Source of the DNA: VXYK01 sp965214565
Lineage (GTDB): Bacteria; Actinomycetota; Acidimicrobiia; Acidimicrobiales; Aldehydirespiratoraceae
NCBI GenBank assembly: GCA_965214565.1
Contig: OZ243951.1
Location: 1,984,001 to 2,048,000, forward strand
Reading direction: 5' to 3'
Length of the DNA stretch: 64,000 nucleotides
The position numbers and the translations under genes are program-made. Shown in pieces: positions 34,801-44,753 of the stretch (position 1 is its first letter; each line of letters opens with the position of its first letter). The notes beneath the pieces are model-generated. The model did not search any database. It was not told the DNA's origin and saw only the letters and a program-made list of their open reading frames with translations.

Positions 34801-34851
34801 CCACAGCACCAAACTGCGGACCCTCAGACCACACCTGATACACAAAATTCC
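34801..34851. mobile_element. Solo right end of an IS256-family element
   Basis: Fifty-one bases match the right end of the IS256 element (19343-19393) at 46 positions, including GCGGACCCTCAGA and GATACACAAAATTCC. No left end or transposase is found nearby. It sits between the HATPase gene and the lipoprotein gene, so it is a scar of a lost insertion. Confidence 0.82.
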
Positions 34852-34892
34852 CGAGTGTCGCGACTCCAAACGTGATTCGGCTGCTGTTGGGA

Positions 34893-35555
34893 TTATTCGA
34901 GGAGGTCTTGGGTTTGCTGAGTCGTCTGTTCGGGTAGCCAGTCGCCAAGGGGGTCGGTTGACGCCGGCATCTCGGCGAACATGTGGTCGACTCGTTCTAA
35001 GGGGAAATCGATTCCGCGTTCGGGGTGGTCGAGGATCCAGCCCTGTGGGGTGGTGAAGTACCATTCGTTGCCGTCCTCACGAACGTTGAACGTTTTGCCG
35101 CCGTTGTATTCAGTGGGGTCGCTTCTGCGCTTGATATAGATGACGCTCGCTGCACCTATGGGCATCACCGAGCGGATCTGAGCGACCGAGGAGTCGTTTG
35201 GTCGGAAGAGCCCCACGTAGTAGCGGGTGCCTTCGGCAGTTTCGAAGAGCAAGTTTATCTCAACATGAATGTCAGCAGGTACTGGTTTGTCGGGGTCGAG
35301 TTCGGGCTTTGTGTCAGATTTTGCCCAGAGGCGACCCTCCTCAACATCCACGAGCGTGGCCTTCGTCACGACTTCGGACTGGTTGGCCAAGTCGGCGATC
35401 GAGTCGGCCGGCTCGTAGTCGCTTGAGAACGATCCGAAGTACGAGTCGTACGTCTCGTCGTAGAGTCCCTCGTCGCCTGAACCGCACGAAACCGCGAGCA
35501 ACGCAATCAGCAGAGCGACCGCGGACAAGTTTGGAACGTGGCGAGTGGTTCTCAT
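34893..35555 (-). CDS. Lipoprotein, copy 1 of a tandem pair
   Basis: A 220-residue exported lipoprotein. The signal and lipobox are MRTTRHVPNLSAVALLIALL then AVSCGSGDEGLYDETYDSYF. The conserved body has SEVVTKATLVDVEEGRLW, RPNDSSVAQIRSVMPIGA and REDGNEWYFTTPQGWILDHP. I do not recognise the family. It is a clear paralogue of the next gene, at over half identity. Reading upstream of ATG 35555 runs through unrelated sequence. ATG 35555 gives a proper signal peptide. Confidence 0.82.
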   Translation of the reverse strand: MRTTRHVPNLSAVALLIALLAVSCGSGDEGLYDETYDSYFGSFSSDYEPADSIADLANQSEVVTKATLVDVEEGRLWAKSDTKPELDPDKPVPADIHVEINLLFETAEGTRYYVGLFRPNDSSVAQIRSVMPIGAASVIYIKRRSDPTEYNGGKTFNVREDGNEWYFTTPQGWILDHPERGIDFPLERVDHMFAEMPASTDPLGDWLPEQTTQQTQDLLE

Positions 35556-35659
35556 GGTGACGTCTCTCGTCTTGTTTCGTGCGGCTCGTTGGTGGGGGCA
35601 TCGGGTCAGGAGTCGGCCACTCCAAACGTGGTTCGGTTCTGCTTGTTCATGGTCTGGAA

Positions 35660-36370
35660 CTATCCGAGGAGGTCTTGGGAATGTTGAGTTGTTTGTTCGG
35701 GTAGCCAGTCGTCGAGAGTCGCGACAGAGGCTGGCATCTGCCTGAATAGAATCTCCATTCGTTCCAGGGGCGACACGATTCCGCGTTCGGGGTGGTCGAG
35801 GATCCAGCCCTGTGGGGTGGTGAAGTACCATTCGTTGCCGTCCTCGCGAACATTGAACCATTTGCCGTTCCCGTCAACGATGGGATCGTTGTTGGGCTGC
35901 AGAAAGATGACGCTGGTGGCACCGATCGGCATCACCGAGCGGATTTGGGCGACTGATGAATCGTTGGGCCTAGGTAACTGAACGAAGTAACGGGTCCCGT
36001 CGTCGGCCTCAAACACCATGTTGACTTGAACATTGAATTCGGCTGGCACTGGTTTGTTGCGGTCGAGTTCGGGCTCCTGATCAGCTACAGCGAAGAGGCG
36101 GCCCTCCTCGACGTCTACGAGTGTGGCCTTCGTCACGACTTCGGACTGGTCGGCCAGGTCAGAGAGTGAGTCGGCTGGGTCGTAGTCGCTTGAGAACGAT
36201 CGGAAGTATGAGTCGTACGTCTCCTCGTAGAGTCCCTCGTCGCCTGAACCGCAGGCAGCGATGAAGCTGGCCGTGGCAACGAGGGCAAGGAATGTGAGTC
36301 CCACAACGAGCGGTTTGGGTCTCGGGCGGGGTGGCGAGCCGGGCTTTATGGCTAATAAATCCTTGTACAT
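35660..36370 (-). CDS. Lipoprotein, copy 2 of a tandem pair
   Basis: A 236-residue paralogue of the preceding gene: the lipobox is ATASFIAACGSGDEGLYEETYD, followed by ATLVDVEEGRLF, QLPRPNDSSVAQIRSVMPIG and VREDGNEWYFTTPQGW. The start is ATG 36370 (MYKDLLAIKPGS). The two copies likely arose by duplication of a ~750-bp unit, since the 3' flank (ACTCCAAACGTG) is also repeated after copy 1 and copy 2. It is divergent from the MarR gene. Confidence 0.83.
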   Translation of the reverse strand: MYKDLLAIKPGSPPRPRPKPLVVGLTFLALVATASFIAACGSGDEGLYEETYDSYFRSFSSDYDPADSLSDLADQSEVVTKATLVDVEEGRLFAVADQEPELDRNKPVPAEFNVQVNMVFEADDGTRYFVQLPRPNDSSVAQIRSVMPIGATSVIFLQPNNDPIVDGNGKWFNVREDGNEWYFTTPQGWILDHPERGIVSPLERMEILFRQMPASVATLDDWLPEQTTQHSQDLLG

Positions 36371-36393
36371 ACGAAAAAGGTATAACATAAGAA

Positions 36394-36426
36394 TTGACAA
36401 GGCAATACTTCATCCGTATTATTTGT
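36394..36426 (+). promoter_or_regulatory. Consensus promoter and palindromic MarR operator
   Basis: TTGACA (36394-36399), a 17-bp spacer and TATTAT (36417-36422) form a near-perfect sigma-70 promoter in an AT-rich patch. A broken palindrome overlaps it (GACAAGGCAATAC, 7-bp gap, GTATTATTTGTC), so the MarR protein encoded 30 bp downstream probably represses itself and perhaps the divergent lipoprotein genes. Confidence 0.65.
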
Positions 36427-36451
36427 CTAGGTCCCACAGGAAGGAAGGAAG

Positions 36452-36916
36452 ATGAACACCGCATGGGAGAGACTGAGCACTGAACTGAACGGTCCACGAA
36501 TTCGCTTGGGCGTCCAGATCGAGTTCGTGTCGGATGCGTTGGCCGCACAGCAGATGAGGGCGTTGCGTCCCTACATCGGCCGGGGCATCGCCAACCGCGA
36601 CGATTTCCGGACGATGGCGGTGATCCGCCGGTTCGGTGAGCGCGGCGCCTCGATCACCGAGATCGCCGAAGCGCTCCGCTCGAGCCCCGGAACGATCTCG
36701 AACCGGATCGACCGTCTGCACAACGAGGGACACCTGACCAGGGTCCCCCATGACCGGGACCGCCGTTCACACCGGATCAAGTTCACGCCAGAGGGGGCGG
36801 CACTGGTCGACGAGATGGTCGAGGCGATGGCCGGGGTCCACGAGTCGTTCCTTGCCTCACTGAGCGACGCGCAGTGTGAGCAGTTGTCGGCGCTGCTCGA
36901 ACACTGCATGGACTAG
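36452..36916 (+). CDS. MarR-family transcriptional regulator
   Basis: A 154-residue winged helix-turn-helix protein. The DNA-binding region is GASITEIAEALRSSPGTISN and the wing is HDRDRRSHRIKFTPEGAALV. The N-terminal and C-terminal helices form the dimer. It has a strong AGGAAGGAAGG just before the ATG. It is convergent with the MacB-like exporter, whose stop is 10 bp away. Confidence 0.88.
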   Translation: MNTAWERLSTELNGPRIRLGVQIEFVSDALAAQQMRALRPYIGRGIANRDDFRTMAVIRRFGERGASITEIAEALRSSPGTISNRIDRLHNEGHLTRVPHDRDRRSHRIKFTPEGAALVDEMVEAMAGVHESFLASLSDAQCEQLSALLEHCMD

Positions 36917-36925
36917 CGGATCGAA

Positions 36926-39900
36926 TCAGCCCTGGGCGATGGCGTCCAATACGTTGAGACGGGCGGCTCGGCGGGCCGGGACGATCGCCGCGGCGATACC
37001 TGCGATCGCGGCCGCAACCAGGTACAACAGCAGATTCGTCACCGGTATGTCGAGCGTGCGGATGAAGTCGTCGGGCACGACGGTGACCGCCACGCTGCCG
37101 AAGACCGTACCCAGCAAGATCCCGAGAATGCCGCCGAAAGCAGCGATTATCGCCCCTTCGAAGAGGACCATCCGCAGCATCTGCCGGCTCGTCATGCCGA
37201 CGGCGCGCACCAGGCCGAGTTCCCGGGTCCGTTCGAACACCGACAGGGCCAAGGTGATGGCGATTCCGAGCAGGGCGATCACCACCGAGACCCCCACCAG
37301 CACATTGATCACGATCAGCGCCTGATTGATCTGGCCAGCCTGGCGGTCTTGGAACTCGTCGCGGGTCTCGACGTTGAGCGTCGGATAGTCGTCGGTGTAG
37401 ATCTCCAACGCCGCGCGCGCCTGCTCTTCGCCGACCCCGTCACGGACATTGACAGAAATGATCTGGTCGCCGCTGGTGGGGAACTGCTCGGCCCACATCT
37501 CCAAGGAGATGACCCGGTTCCCGTAGATGCTCGAATCGGTGAAGATCCCGGCCACGGTCACGGTCTCTAGGCTGCGATCGGGGAACTCGATGTCGAACCT
37601 GGAGCCGATGTCGAAGTTGTTGTCGTCGGCCATGTCCTGGTGGACCCAGATTGCGTTGCGGTCGAGCAACGACTCGTCGAGAGCAACAAAGTCGGGATCG
37701 AGGTGGCTGACCGAGGTGGCCATGTCGGCGGCCGAGGAGTCCCTCACCACGCCGTCGAAGACGGTTCGGTACGCCTCGAACGCGAACCGGTACCGCACCA
37801 CCGAGTCGACCTCTTCGAGTTGTTCGAGGTCGTCGGCCAGACTGGGGCTAAAAGACGCGTCCGGGCCGCCCCCACCGCTCGGTGAGATGAACCAGTCGGA
37901 GGTGACCGACTCCTCGAGCACGTCGGCGAAGGTGGCCGTGAAGGAGGCGGCCACCACCGCCGCAGTGCTGACCAGGGCCAAGCCGATCATCAGGGCAGCA
38001 GCGGCCGAAGCGCTGCGCCTCGGGTTGCGGCCGGCGTTCTCGCGGGCCATCCGGGCATTGGATTTGAGCGTGCGGGGCAGCCAACGGCGCAACCAGGCGA
38101 CGATCATCAGAAGCACAGTTCCGACGGGTATCAGGATGACAGCAGAGGCCCAGTCTGTGGCCAGGATCCCAACCAGGCCGTTCAACACCATCACCGTGCC
38201 GACCGCACCCACGAAGAACAGAACGACACCTGCAGCGACCCAGCGGAGCTTCCAGCCCATGATGAACGCCGTGTCGACTCCCCGCACACCGACGATCACG
38301 ACCAGTGAGGCCAACGGGATCAACGCCAACGAGCCCAGCAGCCCCACTGCTCCCGCACCGTCGAAGTCGCTGACGAGATCGCTGATCGACAGGATCACCA
38401 GATACAGCGCCCCCAATGTGGCTGCGATCCCGACAACAGCAGTCAAGGTGCCGGTGATCCCCAGCAGGATCGCCAGCGGCCACCGGCCGATGTAGTTGCT
38501 CAGAGGGCGGGCCAGGATCGGGCTGATGCTGTTGACGCCCAAGAAGATTGTGAGCGCAGCGAGACCCACCAGCGACAGAACGGTGACGATCTCCAAGTCG
38601 GCCAAAAGCGCCACCACCATCATCACCACGCCGAACCCGAGGGTTGCGTAGCGTCCCAGCCGGGGTGCCAGGCGACGGACACCGAAGGCGTTGCCGACAG
38701 CCGCGGCCCCGCCCAGAACGATGACGGGCAGCCATTGGTCGCTGATGATGGCGAACACCACGACGATCCATGAGGCCATGGTCACCAGCCCGCCAATGAC
38801 CAGGTGCGCCTCGGGGACGTGGCGGGACAGGCGGGCGTCCTCGCGCAGCGCGGCCATCGGGCTTATCCGGCGGGCCCGCAACGACGGGGCGATGGCGCTT
38901 GCCATGGTCACGCCGATCCCCACGGCTATGCCCCACACGAACGTCGACGGTTCGAGCAGTAGTTCGTTGCCGCTGGGACCGAAGTCGAACTGGCCCAACA
39001 GCCAGCGCAGCCCGACACCGAAGCCGATGCCCAGCCCGGTGCCGACCACGGTCGCGAAGATGCCGACGAGCAGAGCCTCGCCGAGCAGGGCCGCGGTGAC
39101 CTGTCTCCCGCTCGCTCCGATGGCGCGCAACAGGCCGAGCTCCCGGATCCGCTGGCCGATGAGGATCGTGAACACGTTGAAGATCACGAAGGCCGATACC
39201 GCCAGGATGATGAAGGCGAACACCAGCATGAACGTCTGGAAGAAGCCGATGAACTCCTCGAACTCCTCGGTCTGCTCCTCGACGAGTTGTTCGCCGGTGA
39301 CGAGTTCGATCCCGGCGGGCAGCGCGGCGGCCACCGAGGCGGCAATCGATTCGGGGTCTGCGCCGCGGGTCTCGAAGGTGATCTGGTCATAGCCGGTCCC
39401 GAGGTTGATGACCTCGCGGGCAGTGGCCGTGTCGTAGGCGACGAGTTTTGCCCCGACCAGGGCGTTCTCGTCGGGCGAGGCATAAGAGAAGGTGCCTACC
39501 AGCTTGAACTCGCCCGGCCCTGCCGGGTTCACGATGGTATACGTCTCGCCTACAGCGAAGTTGCCGGCCTCGTATGCATCGATGTCGAGGGTGAACTCCC
39601 CAGGCCCCTGCGGTGCACGGCCCTCTTTGATGTACAGCAGCGGGATGGAACTCTGATCGGGCCAGTTGACGCCGAGGTTGGGGGCGGTGTTGGCCGTCTG
39701 GGCCTCGCCGTCGCCGTCGATCGGGACAGACCCGAACTTGAGTATCTGCGGTTGCACTCCGACCACACCGTCGATGCTGTTGAGAAGGTCGACGACGTCG
39801 TCGTCCAATGGGGTGCTCACGACCTCCCGATCACCGAAATCGACCTCGGAACGGACTGCGTACTCGGTGTCGCCGTCGATGTCTTCGGCGATGCTCCCGA

Positions 39901-40033
39901 AAGTCGCCCGCAGCCCGTCGGTAAAAACGAAGACGCCGACGGTGAACATCACCCCGAGGGTGACTGCTGAGCAGGTGAGCAGGAACCGGAAGGGTTTGCC
40001 CTTGATGTTGCGGCGGATCAGCTTGAAGATCAT
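36926..40033 (-). CDS. FtsX-family ABC transporter permease (MacB-like)
   Basis: A 1035-residue permease. The N-terminal membrane segment is FRFLLTCSAVTLGVMFTVGVFV, then a large extracytoplasmic MacB-type periplasmic core. Two FtsX permease repeats follow, one near residue 260-400 (FAFIILAVSAFVIFNVFTIL, LGLLRAIGASGRQVTAAL) and one at the C-terminus (LIVINVLVGVSVVIALLGIA, LGLVRAVGMTSRQMLRMVLF). The gene starts at ATG 40033, which overlaps the ATPase stop by 1 bp (TGATG). With the ATPase it makes a mechanotransmission-type exporter for lipoproteins, peptides or drugs. Confidence 0.9.
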   Translation of the reverse strand: MIFKLIRRNIKGKPFRFLLTCSAVTLGVMFTVGVFVFTDGLRATFGSIAEDIDGDTEYAVRSEVDFGDREVVSTPLDDDVVDLLNSIDGVVGVQPQILKFGSVPIDGDGEAQTANTAPNLGVNWPDQSSIPLLYIKEGRAPQGPGEFTLDIDAYEAGNFAVGETYTIVNPAGPGEFKLVGTFSYASPDENALVGAKLVAYDTATAREVINLGTGYDQITFETRGADPESIAASVAAALPAGIELVTGEQLVEEQTEEFEEFIGFFQTFMLVFAFIILAVSAFVIFNVFTILIGQRIRELGLLRAIGASGRQVTAALLGEALLVGIFATVVGTGLGIGFGVGLRWLLGQFDFGPSGNELLLEPSTFVWGIAVGIGVTMASAIAPSLRARRISPMAALREDARLSRHVPEAHLVIGGLVTMASWIVVVFAIISDQWLPVIVLGGAAAVGNAFGVRRLAPRLGRYATLGFGVVMMVVALLADLEIVTVLSLVGLAALTIFLGVNSISPILARPLSNYIGRWPLAILLGITGTLTAVVGIAATLGALYLVILSISDLVSDFDGAGAVGLLGSLALIPLASLVVIVGVRGVDTAFIMGWKLRWVAAGVVLFFVGAVGTVMVLNGLVGILATDWASAVILIPVGTVLLMIVAWLRRWLPRTLKSNARMARENAGRNPRRSASAAAALMIGLALVSTAAVVAASFTATFADVLEESVTSDWFISPSGGGGPDASFSPSLADDLEQLEEVDSVVRYRFAFEAYRTVFDGVVRDSSAADMATSVSHLDPDFVALDESLLDRNAIWVHQDMADDNNFDIGSRFDIEFPDRSLETVTVAGIFTDSSIYGNRVISLEMWAEQFPTSGDQIISVNVRDGVGEEQARAALEIYTDDYPTLNVETRDEFQDRQAGQINQALIVINVLVGVSVVIALLGIAITLALSVFERTRELGLVRAVGMTSRQMLRMVLFEGAIIAAFGGILGILLGTVFGSVAVTVVPDDFIRTLDIPVTNLLLYLVAAAIAGIAAAIVPARRAARLNVLDAIAQG

Positions 40034-40776
40034 CAGTGCAGCTGTTTCATCTGGTCGAGGACCTGCTCGGCGGTCGGGTCGAGCAGTTCGTCTACGACTT
40101 TGCCGTCGGCGAGGAAGATCACCCGGTCCGCGAAGGCGGCAGCGACTGGGTCGTGGGTGACCATCACTATGGTCTGGTTCAGGTCGTCGACGGCATTGCG
40201 CATGAACTGCAGGATCTCGGTGCCCGACGTCGAGTCGAGGTTGCCGGTGGGTTCGTCGGCGAAGATGATCTCGGGACGGCTGGCCAGTGCCCGGCTCACC
40301 GCCACCCGCTGCTGCTGCCCGCCTGACAGTTCGCTCGGCAGATGCGTCAGCCTGTCGGCCAGTCCGACAGTGTCGACCACATGGTCGAGCCAGGCTTCGT
40401 CGGGGTCGGTGCCTGCGAGGTCCATCGGCAGGGTGATGTTCTCGAGCGCTGAGAGGGTCGGCACGAGATTGAATGCCTGGAACACGAACCCGACCTTGTC
40501 GCGGCGCAGCAGGGTCAGATCGCGTTCGCTCAACGTCGACAGGTCGGTGGCGCCGATGAAGACCTGCCCGCCGCTCAGCGTGTCGAGCCCGGCGAGGCAG
40601 TGCATGAGGGTGGACTTGCCCGAACCCGACGGTCCCATGATGGCGGTGAAGCGTCCCTGTTCGAAGTGCGCGTCGATGCCGTCGAGCGCTCGAACCTCGG
40701 TGTCTCCCTCGCCGTAGATCTTGGTGGCGCCGACGGCGTGCGCCGCGTTGGTGACAGAAATGGTTGCGTCGCTCAT
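40033..40776 (-). CDS. ABC transporter ATP-binding protein (LolD/MacB ATPase type)
   Basis: A 247-residue ATPase with Walker A GPSGSGKST, Q-loop VFQAFNLVPTLSALENI, signature LSGGQQQRVAVSRAL, Walker B EIIFADEPTGNLDS and the switch His in MVTHDP. This is the LolD/MacB/FtsE subtype, which pairs with FtsX permeases. It is the first gene of the pair. An 8-bp inverted repeat (TGGAGACT at 40776-40783 and AGTCTCCA at 40811-40818) touches its start codon. Confidence 0.93.
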   Translation of the reverse strand: MSDATISVTNAAHAVGATKIYGEGDTEVRALDGIDAHFEQGRFTAIMGPSGSGKSTLMHCLAGLDTLSGGQVFIGATDLSTLSERDLTLLRRDKVGFVFQAFNLVPTLSALENITLPMDLAGTDPDEAWLDHVVDTVGLADRLTHLPSELSGGQQQRVAVSRALASRPEIIFADEPTGNLDSTSGTEILQFMRNAVDDLNQTIVMVTHDPVAAAFADRVIFLADGKVVDELLDPTAEQVLDQMKQLH

Positions 40777-40818
40777 GGAGACTCCGGTTCACTAGGGAGA
40801 GGGTTTCGCAAGTCTCCA
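40776..40818 (-). promoter_or_regulatory. Inverted repeat next to the exporter ATPase start
   Basis: TGGAGACT (40776-40783) and AGTCTCCA (40811-40818) are perfect complements, 27 bp apart. In the message the second arm contains the GGAG that precedes the ATG, so a hairpin could hide the ribosome site; a protein operator is the other option. Confidence 0.35.
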
Positions 40819-40950
40819 AACGAGGTTATCGCTGCGAGATTCTCGAACTACGTCGTTATTGCCGGGCATGGGTTCAGATCGTGGCAGAGCGGTGCGATTC
40901 GACTCGAACATGGCCCAACTCACCGGTATCGCATACGGAGGGGTAGCAAA

Positions 40951-41079
40951 GTGAACGACCCGATCGCCGGGCAACCATCGATCTCCGAACCGGCACTTCC
41001 TGAAGAGGGATACTCCTGGCATCGTCTCCTAGACCTTGACGAATTGCCGCAAATCATCACCGACGCGTTGCTTGTCTGA
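40951..41079 (+). CDS. Small hypothetical protein, 42 residues
   Basis: GTG 40951 follows a strong GGAGGGG at 9 bases and opens a short acidic peptide (NDPIAGQPSISEPALPEE, then HRLLDLDELPQIITDALL) with a hydrophobic end. Codon use looks coding-like. I recognise no family. It may be real or chance. The remainder of the gap 40777-41124 holds no other gene. Confidence 0.35.
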   Translation: MNDPIAGQPSISEPALPEEGYSWHRLLDLDELPQIITDALLV

Positions 41080-41109
41080 AGCCAGCGGTGGGCTGCTGTT
41101 TAATCTAGT

Positions 41110-41124
41110 TATAGTGCGGATTTA
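41110..41124 (+). promoter_or_regulatory. -10-like element at the ABC operon start
   Basis: TATAGT (41110-41115) lies ten bases before the ATG of the first ABC ATPase, and no ribosome-binding site precedes that ATG. This spacing is what a leaderless transcript would show. No convincing -35 element is visible. Confidence 0.35.
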
Positions 41125-42054
41125 ATGAGCATCATCGCGACGACTGGCTTGACGATGCAGTTCGGGGTACAGCGTGCTCTCGACTCGCTCGATGTTGATG
41201 TGCAAAGTGGCGTGACCGGCCTGGTGGGTGCCAACGGTGCGGGCAAGACCACGCTGATGAGCCTGGTGCTGGGTCTGCGGGTGCCGACCGCGGGGCAGGC
41301 ACGGGTGCTCGGGTGCGATCCACAGACCGATGGCGCGCAGCTGCGCGCACAGATCGGCTACGGGCCGGAGCGCAACGTCATGCCCGAGGACATGGCAGCC
41401 ACAGACTTCGTGAAGCACATGGCGGAAGTACGGGGGATGCCCCGCAGCGAGGCCAGAGGCCGTGCCTCAGACGCGCTGTGGCTCGTCGGTCTGGGGGAGG
41501 AGAGCTCCAGGGCATTGGGGACCATGTCGACCGGTCAGCGTCAGCGGGCGAAGCTCGCCCAGGCCATCGCTTCGGATCCCACTCTGTTGCTCCTCGACGA
41601 GCCGACCGACGGTCTCGACCCGGTTCAACGTGACGAGATGCTGTCACTGATCCGCCAGGTCAGCCGCGAATACGGGATCGACGTGGTGCTTTCATCGCAC
41701 CTGCTTGAAGAGGTCGAACGGATCTGTGACCACATCGTGGCCCTCGACGCCGGCCGACTGGTCGCTCAGGGGCGGCTCAGCGACCTCGTTGGAGATGAGC
41801 AGGGCGTGGTGGTCGAACTGGTGGAAACCCCGGAGCATCCGGGTGCCTTCGATGAAGTGGTGAGCCGACTGTCGCAGTCGGGCCTCGATGTCCGTCGCAG
41901 CGAGGTGGAGTTCCGCATGGAGGTGGTCGGACCCGACGCCGACCTTGTCGCCGACCTGGTACGTGACGCGGTTGCAGGTGCCGACGCCCGAGTCGTCCGG
42001 ATCGAGCGTCGGCGACGCCGTCTCGAAGACCTCTTCTCGCTGGGATCGACATGA
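41125..42054 (+). CDS. ABC-2 type transporter ATP-binding protein
   Basis: A 309-residue ATPase: Walker A GANGAGKTTLMS, signature-region STGQRQRAKLAQA, Walker B LLLLDEPTDGLDP and switch SSHLLEEVE. The C-terminal ~90 residues form an accessory domain typical of CcmA/NatA-like subunits. It overlaps the next permease gene by 4 bp and starts a four-gene ATPase-permease-ATPase-permease operon. Confidence 0.9.
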   Translation: MSIIATTGLTMQFGVQRALDSLDVDVQSGVTGLVGANGAGKTTLMSLVLGLRVPTAGQARVLGCDPQTDGAQLRAQIGYGPERNVMPEDMAATDFVKHMAEVRGMPRSEARGRASDALWLVGLGEESSRALGTMSTGQRQRAKLAQAIASDPTLLLLDEPTDGLDPVQRDEMLSLIRQVSREYGIDVVLSSHLLEEVERICDHIVALDAGRLVAQGRLSDLVGDEQGVVVELVETPEHPGAFDEVVSRLSQSGLDVRRSEVEFRMEVVGPDADLVADLVRDAVAGADARVVRIERRRRRLEDLFSLGST

Positions 42055-43003
42055 ACGGCCCTGCGAACGGCCCTGCCAATGGCCCTGCCAACGGTCCTGC
42101 GAACGGCCCTGCCGGCCGCAAGGCCCGGTCGAGCGCGGACGGGACCGAGATCCATGACCGCGGCTACCGGAAGTACGAGGGTGACCGCTCCGGTTTGGCC
42201 GGTGCGGTCCGGTCGGTGACCTGGCAGACGATCCGCAGCATCCTGGGGATGGGTCGGCCTGCCCGCCACAAAGTGTTTCCCGTCATCGTGGTGGTGATGG
42301 CGGCGCTGCCTGCTGTGGTCTTCGTGGGTCTCGCCGTCCTGTTCCGTGATCTGGCCGACGATTCGCTGGTCGGCTATTCGGAGCTGTTCGAATTCTCGGT
42401 TGCGCCGATTCTGCTCTTCGCCGCGATGGTGGCGCCGGAGGCCCTGGTTCGTGACCGCCGCGACGGAATGTTTTCGTTGTACCTGTCGACGCCGTTGACT
42501 CGGAGTTGGTATGTGGGTGCCAAGGTCGCAGCTGTGCTGGCGGTGATGATGATCATCGCGCTCGGGCCGGTGCTGCTCGCTCTGCTGGGCTACACCGTGA
42601 CGGGTGACGGTCCCGCGGGCGTGCTCGAATGGCTTGAGGTCCTCGTGAAGTTGACTGCGGGCTGCCTTGTGATATCGGCGGTTATGACGGCCGTGGCGAT
42701 GGCGGGAGCCAGCGTGACGGACCGCAGGGCCTTCGCGAGCGTCGCAGTTGTTCTGGTGGTCTTGGGTGGCGCGATTGTCAGCGGCATTCTGATTGATGCG
42801 GCGGACTTCTCAAACGTGTACGGGCTCCTTGATCCACAGGCGGCTGCGGGCGAAGCAGCGACGCGGATTCTCGGTGAGGTGTCAGACGAGAGCCAGCCGC
42901 TGTCGGAGCTCGACACCGCTGTCGTAGCACTCGGCGCTGCGGCCTGGTTCGCCGCGGGCGCCGGGGTTGTGGGTTACAAGTACCGAGAGCTCGAGGCGGC
43001 CTG

Positions 43004-43004
<1 letters not shown>
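42051..43004 (+). CDS. ABC-2 type transporter permease with N-terminal NGPA repeats
   Basis: A 317-residue membrane protein. About six helices are visible (FPVIVVVMAALPAVVFVGLAVLF, VAAVLAVMMIIALGPVLLALLG). The first 22 residues are five NGPA units (MNGPANGPANGPANG), from a 12-bp DNA repeat at 42051-42117, followed by a conserved DRGYRKYEGDR segment seen in related permeases. It overlaps the following ATPase gene by one base. Confidence 0.87.
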
Positions 43005-43980
<976 letters not shown>

Positions 43981-43984
<4 letters not shown>

Positions 43985-44730
43985 ACAGCTACGTCTCTGC
44001 TCCGCGGGCCGTCTTGATCACGCATCGTCTGTTTGTCCGCCAGTTGTTCTCGAGGGGACGAGTCGTGGCCCTGCTCGGGGTGGGGGTCATCATCTCGTTG
44101 GTAGTGGCGCTGGTTTCACGCACCGTCGGTGACGATGAGTCGGCCGAGGAGGCCCTCGAAATCGGAGCCGAGTTGATGGCCAGTCTGGGCTTCACGGTTG
44201 TGGTTCCGATCGTGGCTCTGGTGTTCGCGGCGGCGTCATTCGGCGACCTCAAAGAGGACAGCACGATGGTTTATCTGTGGTTGCGCCCGATGGACCGTTG
44301 GCCGATGGTAGTGGGAGCCTGGTCGGCCTCGGTCACTGTCAGCTTGCCCTTGACTCTCGTTCCCTTGACGGTGGCGGCGTTCGTCGCGAATGTCGGTTCT
44401 GAATTGGTGTGGGCCACGATTATGGCCTGTGCAGTCGGCTGTCTCGCCTATTGCGCGGTGTTCATGCTGCTTGGCCTGCTGATCAAGAACTCCGTCGTGT
44501 GGGGTATCGGCTACATCCTCATTTGGGAGGGCTTGGTGGCGGGGCTCAGCAGTGTGGGCGAGAGGCTGGCCATGCGCGGCTACACCCGGTCGATCATCGC
44601 CGAGCAGACCGGAGCCGACCTGTATCTCGGCAATCTCTCGTTGACTGTTGCCACTGTTGTCCCGGCGCTGGTTGTCATTGCCGCTATTGTGCTGTCCAGC
44701 CTGCGCTTGCGGACAATGGACGTCGCCTGA
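43981..44730 (+). CDS. ABC-2 type transporter permease
   Basis: A 249-residue protein with six membrane helices (VVALLGVGVIISLVVALV, GFTVVVPIVALVFAAASFG, VWATIMACAVGCLAYCAVFM). It has the cytoplasmic LKEDSTMVYLWLRPMDRW segment common in ABC-2 subunits. It closes the operon. Substrate unknown. Confidence 0.87.
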
Positions 44731-44753
44731 CCCGCCACGCAACCGATGGCCTC

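Noticed and set aside
36926..40819. A single 1297-residue exporter fusion
   Set aside because: The extra N-terminal part reads the ATPase gene out of frame. The permease has its own ATG at 40033, coupled to the ATPase stop.
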